A stretch of 64,000 nt of DNA from Aurantimicrobium sp. INA4 (lineage in GTDB: Bacteria > Actinomycetota > Actinomycetes > Actinomycetales > Microbacteriaceae). The stretch lies in contig NZ_AP027040.1 of NCBI RefSeq assembly GCF_027924525.1, forward strand, positions 62,001 to 126,000, in the 5' to 3' direction. Positions 58,669 through 64,000 of this stretch are shown one piece after another; the first letter of the stretch is position 1, and the number at the start of each line of letters is the position of its first letter. The position numbers and the translations under genes are program-made. The notes below the pieces were generated by a model that was not told the origin of the DNA, did not search any database, and saw only the letters and a list, made by a program, of their open reading frames with translations.

Positions 58669-59253
58669 ATGGCTATCGACCGGGCACGTATTGAAGCTGC
58701 CGTCGTCGAGCTCCTGCACGCCATCGGCGAGGACCCGACGAAGGAGGGTTTTTCTACGACCCCGGAAAGGGTTGCTCAGGCTTACTCAGAATTCTTTGCT
58801 GGCGTGGGAGAAGACCCTCTGGTGCATCTTGCCGAGAGTGTGCCTGTTGACCAACTCTCCGATGCCGTGGTGGTCACGAATATCACCGTTAGGTCGATGT
58901 GTGAACATCACCTTCTGCCCTTCTTAGGTGTTGCTCACTTGGCCTATCTGCCCGGCGACCGGGTTGTCGGGTTGGGGAAGCTTCCTCGCGTGGTGAACAC
59001 TCTTGCCGCACGTCCGCAGATGCAGGAAAGCCTTACCGAACAGATTGCTGACACTCTCGTGGAAGGCTTAGACCCCCGCGGGGTCGTAGTGGTAGTTGAA
59101 GCCAAGCACCAGTGTGTGGGAGCACGCGGTGTTGAACAAACAGACAGCCGGACCATCACCATCGCCTCTCGAGGGGAATTGACCGACCCTGTTGCACGTG
59201 CTGAAATTATGACGCTGATTGGTACGTCAACCGCAGGACACGAGCATGGCTGA
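58669..59253 (+). CDS. folE: GTP cyclohydrolase I
   Basis: A 194-residue enzyme making 7,8-dihydroneopterin triphosphate from GTP, first step of folate synthesis. The zinc residues are in SMCEHHLLPF (Cys and His), with the partner Cys in EAKHQCVGARGV. YSEFFAGVGEDP and LPRVVNTLAARPQMQESLTEQIAD complete the family pattern. The ATG is 3 bases after the ftsH stop. It overlaps folP by 8 bases. Confidence 0.96.
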   Translation: MAIDRARIEAAVVELLHAIGEDPTKEGFSTTPERVAQAYSEFFAGVGEDPLVHLAESVPVDQLSDAVVVTNITVRSMCEHHLLPFLGVAHLAYLPGDRVVGLGKLPRVVNTLAARPQMQESLTEQIADTLVEGLDPRGVVVVVEAKHQCVGARGVEQTDSRTITIASRGELTDPVARAEIMTLIGTSTAGHEHG

Positions 59254-60061
59254 GCACCGCACCCTCATCATGGGGATTCTCAACGTCACTGAAGACTCAT
59301 TTAGTGACGGCGGAAAATTCCTCAACACCGAAGCCGCCATCAAGCACGGCATCGCCATGATGGAACAAGGCGCGGACATCATCGACATCGGTGGAGAATC
59401 AACCAGGCCCGGTGCGCAACGCGTCACCGTGGAAGAAGAACAACTTCGCGTACTGCCGGTGGTGGGAGCGCTGGTGCGCTCTGGCGCCATCGTCAGCATC
59501 GACACTATGAACGCCGCCACGGCACTGCTCGCGGTTGAGCACGGGGCAACCTATGTCAACGATGTCTCAGGTGGTCTCGCAGATTTCTTTATGCCCAAGA
59601 TGGTCGCGCAGTCCGACGCTATGTATATCGCCAGTCACTGGCGTGGCCACTCCGTGGACATGGACAACAAAGCTCTCTATAAAGATGCTCCCACGGACAT
59701 CACCCGTGAACTGAGCGACCGAGTCGAGGCACTCCTTGAAGAAGGCATCAAACCTGAGAAGCTCATTCTGGATCCTGGCTTAGGTTTTGCAAAAAACTCT
59801 GAACACAATTGGCAGATGCTCGGTCGTCTGGATGAGCTCAAAGCACTGGGTTATCCATTGTTGATCGGTGCCTCTCGCAAACGTTTCCTTGCCGCTTTGC
59901 TTCCTGAAGACGCCACGATGGAAGATCGTGACTCTGCCAGTGTTGCCGTGAGTGTTTTGGCAGCACAGGCTGGTGCCTGGGGTGTTCGAGTTCATGACGT
60001 GGCACGCACATATGGGGCGCTGCGCGTATTGGAATCCTGGAATAAGGGTGCCCGTGGCTAA
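59246..60061 (+). CDS. folP: Dihydropteroate synthase
   Basis: A 271-residue enzyme joining p-aminobenzoate to the pterin diphosphate; target of sulfonamides. LIMGILNVTEDSFSDGGKF, DIIDIGGESTRPGAQRV (pterin and pABA loops), and GASRKRFLAAL are present. The ATG at 59246 lies inside the end of folE. It ends in an overlap of 8 bases with the probable start of folB. It is part of folE-P-B-K. Confidence 0.95.
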   Translation: MAEHRTLIMGILNVTEDSFSDGGKFLNTEAAIKHGIAMMEQGADIIDIGGESTRPGAQRVTVEEEQLRVLPVVGALVRSGAIVSIDTMNAATALLAVEHGATYVNDVSGGLADFFMPKMVAQSDAMYIASHWRGHSVDMDNKALYKDAPTDITRELSDRVEALLEEGIKPEKLILDPGLGFAKNSEHNWQMLGRLDELKALGYPLLIGASRKRFLAALLPEDATMEDRDSASVAVSVLAAQAGAWGVRVHDVARTYGALRVLESWNKGARG

Positions 60062-60416
60062 GGATCGCATCACACTTACCGGTTTACGCGTCCACGCCAA
60101 CCACGGCGTCTTCGACTTCGAACGCGAACAAGGTCAGCCCTTCATCGTTGATGTCACCGCATGGCTTGACCTCTCACCAGCCGCACTCTCAGATGACCTT
60201 GCGCAAACAGTGCACTATGGCGAACTGGCAGAAGAAGTGGTGGCAGCAGTCGCCAGCGAACCAGTAGACCTCATCGAAACAGTCGCAGAACGGGTCGCTC
60301 AGGTCGTGCTCGCACATAAGCCAGTTGACCGCGTTGAGGTCACCGTGCACAAACCCGAAGCACCCATCAGCGTCCCCTTTGCCGATGTTGCCGTGACGAT
60401 AGAGCGCACACGCTAA
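60054..60416 (+). CDS. folB: Dihydroneopterin aldolase
   Basis: A 120-residue aldolase releasing glycolaldehyde from dihydroneopterin. The typical start is DRITLTGLRVHANHGVFDFEREQGQPF, and KPVDRVEVTVHKPEAPI holds the conserved Lys. I chose the GTG at 60054 (MAKDRI); a GTG two codons upstream is also possible. The start lies inside the end of folP, and the stop overlaps the folK ATG by one base (TAATG). Confidence 0.92.
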   Translation: MAKDRITLTGLRVHANHGVFDFEREQGQPFIVDVTAWLDLSPAALSDDLAQTVHYGELAEEVVAAVASEPVDLIETVAERVAQVVLAHKPVDRVEVTVHKPEAPISVPFADVAVTIERTR

Positions 60417-60925
60417 TGGATGCTCAACGCAGAAATGCCGTCATCGCTTTTGGCTCCAACTTGGGCGATCGTGCACAGACAATCCGTGACGCAGCCCGGG
60501 AAGTAGGCGACCTGGGCGGAACAGTGTTGTTGTCGATGTCGCCGCTGTATCAATCAGCTGCCATCAAACCTGAGGGTGTCGATCTGGATGCGCCTGAGTA
60601 TCTCAACGCTGTCGCGTTAATCAACACGGATCTTCCTCCGCAGGATCTGTTGACCGAGCTTGCCGGAATTGAACAAGACCACGGCCGTGAGCGTCACGAA
60701 CGCTGGGGTGATCGCACCCTCGATCTCGATATTGTGTGGATGGATGGCGTGGAGATGACCACTGAGCATCTCACCATTCCTCACCCTCGCGCACTAGAAC
60801 GTTCCTTTGTTGTCGTTCCCTGGTGTGATGTTCAACCAGATGCCACAGTAGAACCAGTTGGAGCACTTGCTCCCTTGGCAGATCAACTGCGTCACGAACT
60901 TCAACGATGGGAGGCCACAGCATGA
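60416..60925 (+). CDS. folK: 6-hydroxymethyl-7,8-dihydropterin pyrophosphokinase
   Basis: A 169-residue kinase using ATP to pyrophosphorylate hydroxymethyl-dihydropterin before FolP. AFGSNLGDRAQTIRDA opens the protein; the catalytic loop RHERWGDRTLDLDIVWM (Asp pair) and LTIPHPRALERSFVVVPW complete the signature. It shares its first base with the folB stop and overlaps the DUF3180 start by 4 bases. Confidence 0.95.
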   Translation: MDAQRRNAVIAFGSNLGDRAQTIRDAAREVGDLGGTVLLSMSPLYQSAAIKPEGVDLDAPEYLNAVALINTDLPPQDLLTELAGIEQDHGRERHERWGDRTLDLDIVWMDGVEMTTEHLTIPHPRALERSFVVVPWCDVQPDATVEPVGALAPLADQLRHELQRWEATA

Positions 60926-61395
60926 AACGCACTGGGCCCGCTCCATTGATTGGGTTGTTCCTCATCGGAACAGTTGCGGCATACCTTCTTGAGCTAATTG
61001 TCCAATCACGTGGCGGGTTTATCTATATTCCGCCCATTACGGTTGCCTTTACTCTCTTTGCCGTCGCTATCTGTGTTGTGCTACTGGCTATTCCTATTCG
61101 CCGCCGCGTGACAGGAAAACGCAAAGAGCCTGTTGATCCTCTTTACGCTGCCCGGGTTGTCGCTTTGGCAAAGGCAAGCAGTTACGCAGGGGCATTGCTG
61201 CTTGGTCTTGGTGCTGGAGTTCTCCTGTATTTATTTGGGCGCCCCATTTCTCCAACCGGCTTCATGCTCGCTAATGCGCTAGCCCAAGTTACTTCCGCTG
61301 CTCTACTTATCGCCGCTGGTTTGATTGCCGAATGGTTATGTGTTTTGCCTCCAGAAGATAAAGACGAGGAGACGGTCGGTGAACCAGCAGCGTGA
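60922..61395 (+). CDS. DUF3180 family membrane protein
   Basis: A 157-residue protein with four hydrophobic segments (about 8-25, 37-58, 88-106 and 120-142). It opens MKRTGPAPLIGLFLIGTVAA and belongs by sequence and position to DUF3180, a family found almost only in actinobacteria between folK and panC. Its function is unknown. The ATG overlaps the folK stop (ATGA). The acidic C-terminus (PPEDKDEETVGEPAA) overlaps the next gene by 17 bases. Confidence 0.88.
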   Translation: MKRTGPAPLIGLFLIGTVAAYLLELIVQSRGGFIYIPPITVAFTLFAVAICVVLLAIPIRRRVTGKRKEPVDPLYAARVVALAKASSYAGALLLGLGAGVLLYLFGRPISPTGFMLANALAQVTSAALLIAAGLIAEWLCVLPPEDKDEETVGEPAA

Positions 61396-62107
61396 TGGAC
61401 GCCTGGGCGTTGGCATCATCGGTGCTGGAAACGTCGGGCCGATTCTGGGTGCTGCGCTAGCAGGAGCTGGCCATGCTCTTGTCGGGATCTCCGCAATTTC
61501 TGAGCAAAGCAAAGAGCGCGCAGCCGCACTACTTCCACAGGTACCCGTCTTGGATGTCACTCAGATTGTTGAGCGCAGCGAACTCGTTCTCATTGCTGTT
61601 CCTGATGAGGAACTTCCAGGCTTGATTACCGGCCTTGCCACTGCGGGAGCATGGCAGCCAGGACAGATCGTGCTGCACACCTCGGCGAAGTATGGGGTTG
61701 ATGTTCTCCTCCCTGCTCAACAAGCAGGAGTAATTCCGCTGGCATTGCATCCGGCAATGGCGTTCACGGGAACCAGCATGGATATTTCCCGACTGAGTGA
61801 AAGCTACATTGCCGTGACAGCACCAACACCGGTTTTGCCGATTGGTCAAGCGCTCGCCGTGGAGATGGGTGGCGAACCTATTGTTATTGCCGAGAACCAG
61901 CGACCTGCCTATGCCGAGGCCATTGCAACGGCCTCACAGTTTTCACTAGCCATAGTGGAGCAGGCAACCGGATTACTGGCAGAGATGGGCATCGAGAATC
62001 CGGGACGCATTGTTGCGCCCTTGATTCGATCCACCGTGGACAACGCCCTCGGTCAGGCAGGAGATGCGTCACGTTTGGGCTTTACTGGAATCGACGATCT
62101 CGTATGA
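61379..62107 (+). CDS. Rossmann-like and DUF2520 domain oxidoreductase-like protein
   Basis: A 242-residue protein. The NADP-type fold is LGVGIIGAGNVGPILGAALAGAGHALVGI; a DUF2520 C-terminal domain begins near ALHPAMAFTGTSMDISRL. The family resembles ketopantoate reductase or 6-phosphogluconate dehydrogenases and is often linked to panC, so a missing pantothenate ketoreductase role (PanE-like) has been considered; this is unproven. The GTG start at 61379 has GAGGAG eight bases upstream. It overlaps panC by 4 bases. Confidence 0.85.
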   Translation: MNQQRDGRLGVGIIGAGNVGPILGAALAGAGHALVGISAISEQSKERAAALLPQVPVLDVTQIVERSELVLIAVPDEELPGLITGLATAGAWQPGQIVLHTSAKYGVDVLLPAQQAGVIPLALHPAMAFTGTSMDISRLSESYIAVTAPTPVLPIGQALAVEMGGEPIVIAENQRPAYAEAIATASQFSLAIVEQATGLLAEMGIENPGRIVAPLIRSTVDNALGQAGDASRLGFTGIDDLV

Positions 62108-62973
62108 GCACACCCGTCGTTCTTCACACCGCGGCCGAGTTAGCAGAACTGAGAGCACGGCTGGCCGCAGATGGTAAGACCCTGGCACTCGTGCCAACTA
62201 TGGGTGCTCTCCACCGAGGACATTTGGCACTGGTATCACGGGCCCGTGAATTAGCAGATGTGGTGGTGGTTTCCATCTTTGTGAACCCACTGCAGTTTGG
62301 TGCTGGGGAAGATTTTGATCGGTATCCGCGCACCCTCGATTCAGATGTTGCTGCGCTAGCCGAAGTAGCAGACTATGTCTTTGCTCCTGATGCAAATGAG
62401 GTTTATCCAGATCGACTTGGGGGACAAGCAGTTCCTGCACAGCACGCAGGACCAGTAGGTGATCTGTTTGAAGGGGCAAGCAGACCAGGCCATTTCGATG
62501 GTGTGCTGACGGTGGTTGCCAGACTCTTTGATCTCGTGAAGCCAGATGTTGCTGTGTTTGGGCAAAAGGATGCCCAGCAAGTGTTCTTAGTACGTCAGCT
62601 CATTTCAGAAAAGAAGCTGCCCATCACCTTTGAGGTGGTTCCCACTGTCCGTGAAGAAGACGGCGTTGCCCTCTCCAGCCGCAACCGTTATCTCAGTGAG
62701 GAAGAGCGCGCGGCGGCAGCAGCGCTGCCGCACGCTCTTCTTGCTGCTTCTCATGCAGCACTGCATGAAGGCCTACAGGGTACTCGGGAAGCAGGCATCC
62801 GAGCATTCGAGCAGTACCCGCTGGTTAGACTTGAGTATCTCGACCTTGTCGATCCCACCACTTTCTTGCCTGCTGCAGATGACCATCAGGGGCCAGTCAC
62901 TGTGGTGGTGGCCGCGAAGGTGGGAAATACACGCCTGATTGATACCGAAAACATCGAAAGACTCCACGCATGA
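62104..62973 (+). CDS. panC: Pantothenate synthetase
   Basis: A 289-residue ligase joining pantoate and beta-alanine with ATP. The HxGH nucleotide motif is in MGALHRGHLALVSRA, and the KMSKS-like region is EDGVALSSRNRYLSEEER. FVNPLQFGAGEDFDRYPRT and DVAVFGQKDAQQVFLVRQLI are standard. It starts inside the stop of the DUF2520 gene and its own stop overlaps the lysS start (ATGA). Confidence 0.95.
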   Translation: MSTPVVLHTAAELAELRARLAADGKTLALVPTMGALHRGHLALVSRARELADVVVVSIFVNPLQFGAGEDFDRYPRTLDSDVAALAEVADYVFAPDANEVYPDRLGGQAVPAQHAGPVGDLFEGASRPGHFDGVLTVVARLFDLVKPDVAVFGQKDAQQVFLVRQLISEKKLPITFEVVPTVREEDGVALSSRNRYLSEEERAAAAALPHALLAASHAALHEGLQGTREAGIRAFEQYPLVRLEYLDLVDPTTFLPAADDHQGPVTVVVAAKVGNTRLIDTENIERLHA

Positions 62974-64000
62974 GTGAGAACACCGCACCTGAGCCCGAAC
63001 TGACAGAAGCCGAAGTCAGCGAGCAGAAGGCCGTTCGTCTCACAAAGCGCGAGCGCTTAAACGAACTAGGTATCGGGGCATACCCCGTGACCGTTCCTGT
63101 CACCGACAGCATTAGCTCTGTTCGTGAACGCTTTGATGGTCTTGAAGCAGACGCCACCACCGGTGTGACCGTGGGCGTAGCTGGTCGTATTGTTCACCTG
63201 CGCAACACTGGCAAGCTGTGCTTTGCCAGTTTGCAGTCAGGTGATGGCAGTCGCATCCAGGCAATGGTTTCTCTGGCAGAAGTCGGCGACGAACAGCTTG
63301 AACTTTGGAAAGACCTCGTTGATTTAGGTGACCTCATCTTTGTCAGCGGTGAAGTGATCTCCTCACGCCGCGGTGAACTCTCGATCATGGTCTCCGATTG
63401 GAAGATGGCTTCTAAGGCTGTTCTTCCTTTGCCGAACATGCACAATGAGCTCAACGAGGAAACTCGTGTTCGTGCCCGCTACCTTGACCTCATCGTGCGT
63501 GAACAAGCACGCAAGACTGTTTTCGCTCGCGCGAAGACCATGGCCTCACTGCGTGAGACCTTCACTTCACTCGACTTCGTTGAGGTTGAAACTCCCATGC
63601 TGCAGGTCATGCACGGTGGTGCATCAGCTCGCCCCTTCGTGACCCACTCCAATGCCTTCGATATGGAGCTGTTCTTGCGCATCGCTCCCGAGCTGTATCT
63701 GAAGCGTGCACTGGTTGGTGGCATCGAACGTGTCTATGAGATCAACCGCAACTTCCGTAACGAGGGTGCTGACAGCACACACTCACCCGAGTTTGCGATG
63801 CTCGAAGCCTATGAGGCATACGGGGACTACAACTCGATTGCAGACCTCACTCAAAAGCTCATACAGGATGCTGCTCTGGCTGTTGCCGGAAGCCACGTGG
63901 TCACCTGGGCTGATGGCACCGAGTTTGATCTCGGTGGCCAGTGGGACCGCATCAGCATGTACCACTCACTCAGCGAAGCTTCCGGTGTAGAAATCACTCC
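62970..64000 (+). CDS. lysS: Lysyl-tRNA synthetase, class II (partial at window end)
   Basis: The first 343 codons of LysRS are present; the frame is open to the last base. A short acidic tail precedes KREERLNELGI-type helices (KRERLNELGIGAYPV), then the anticodon-binding OB fold (about 65-170, VAGRIVHLRNTGKLCFASLQ). The catalytic domain follows, with EVETPMLQVMHGGASARPF (motif 1), RIAPELYLKRALVGG and FRNEGADSTHSPEFAMLEAY (motif 2). It is the last gene of the fol-pan series and its start overlaps panC by 4 bases. The rest is outside the window. Confidence 0.95.
   Translation, partial: MSENTAPEPELTEAEVSEQKAVRLTKRERLNELGIGAYPVTVPVTDSISSVRERFDGLEADATTGVTVGVAGRIVHLRNTGKLCFASLQSGDGSRIQAMVSLAEVGDEQLELWKDLVDLGDLIFVSGEVISSRRGELSIMVSDWKMASKAVLPLPNMHNELNEETRVRARYLDLIVREQARKTVFARAKTMASLRETFTSLDFVEVETPMLQVMHGGASARPFVTHSNAFDMELFLRIAPELYLKRALVGGIERVYEINRNFRNEGADSTHSPEFAMLEAYEAYGDYNSIADLTQKLIQDAALAVAGSHVVTWADGTEFDLGGQWDRISMYHSLSEASGVEIT

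Overview
This window is bacterial chromosomal DNA from an actinomycete. The base composition (low to mid 50s % GC by eye), very short intergenic gaps, frequent 4-bp start/stop overlaps, several apparently leaderless starts and the gene families (MurT/GatD, HemQ, LytR-CpsA-Psr, DUF3180, DUF2520) point to the Microbacteriaceae, probably a small-genome freshwater lineage such as the Aurantimicrobium/Rhodoluna/Aquiluna group. The lineage is an inference; no 16S gene is present.

Layout. 1-9.5 kb: partial Lrp/AsnC regulator, Kup potassium transporter, MurT-GatD peptidoglycan amidation pair, POT peptide transporter coupled to a serine hydrolase, GNAT acetyltransferase, solitary beta-class DNA methyltransferase, flavin-type oxidase-fold protein and a Cys-motif exported protein. 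9.5-19.3 kb: DHA2 efflux pump with divergent HxlR regulator and a palindromic operator, VanY-like lipoprotein, Pgm, PheA, SerS, HAD phosphatase, two serine tRNAs flanking an LCP cell-wall ligase, and a 58-aa membrane protein. 19.2-24.7 kb: a DEAD-box helicase with a long Arg/Tyr-rich tail behind a folded 5' leader, a DMT transporter and an acyl-CoA oxidase-type enzyme. 24.7-34.5 kb: a second DHA2 pump, an NRAMP-superfamily carrier with altered metal motifs, small membrane proteins, a DUF2252/dienelactone-hydrolase pair and the B12-dependent methionine synthase MetH. 34.6-42.2 kb: a Phd-like/nucleotidyltransferase fusion with its own operator, an ECF importer (DUF4430 lipoprotein, fused T-A-A' protein, S component) that I infer brings in cobalamin for MetH, a glycine-rich surface protein, two uncharacterised proteins and a ClC channel.

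42.25-52.65 kb is the most striking part. A complete coproporphyrin-dependent heme pathway (hemA-C-D-B-L plus a TetR gene in one direction, hemE-Y-Q-H in the other) lies exactly between an intact tRNA-Phe gene and a 53-bp direct repeat of the 3' part of that tRNA. This is the geometry of a genomic island integrated at a tRNA 3' end, but no integrase remains. The original tRNA terminator appears to be left behind next to the repeat. The only divergent promoter region holds a perfect 15-bp palindrome.

52.6-64 kb: tRNA-Phe/Asp/Glu cluster, an M23 peptidoglycan hydrolase, inorganic pyrophosphatase, then the classic actinobacterial series tilS-hpt-ftsH-folE-folP-folB-folK-DUF3180-DUF2520-panC-lysS (lysS runs off the end). 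This is housekeeping: tRNA modification, purine salvage, membrane proteolysis, folate and pantothenate synthesis.

No CRISPR array, transposase, prophage genes or rRNA were seen. No stretch over about 300 bases is without a gene or RNA.
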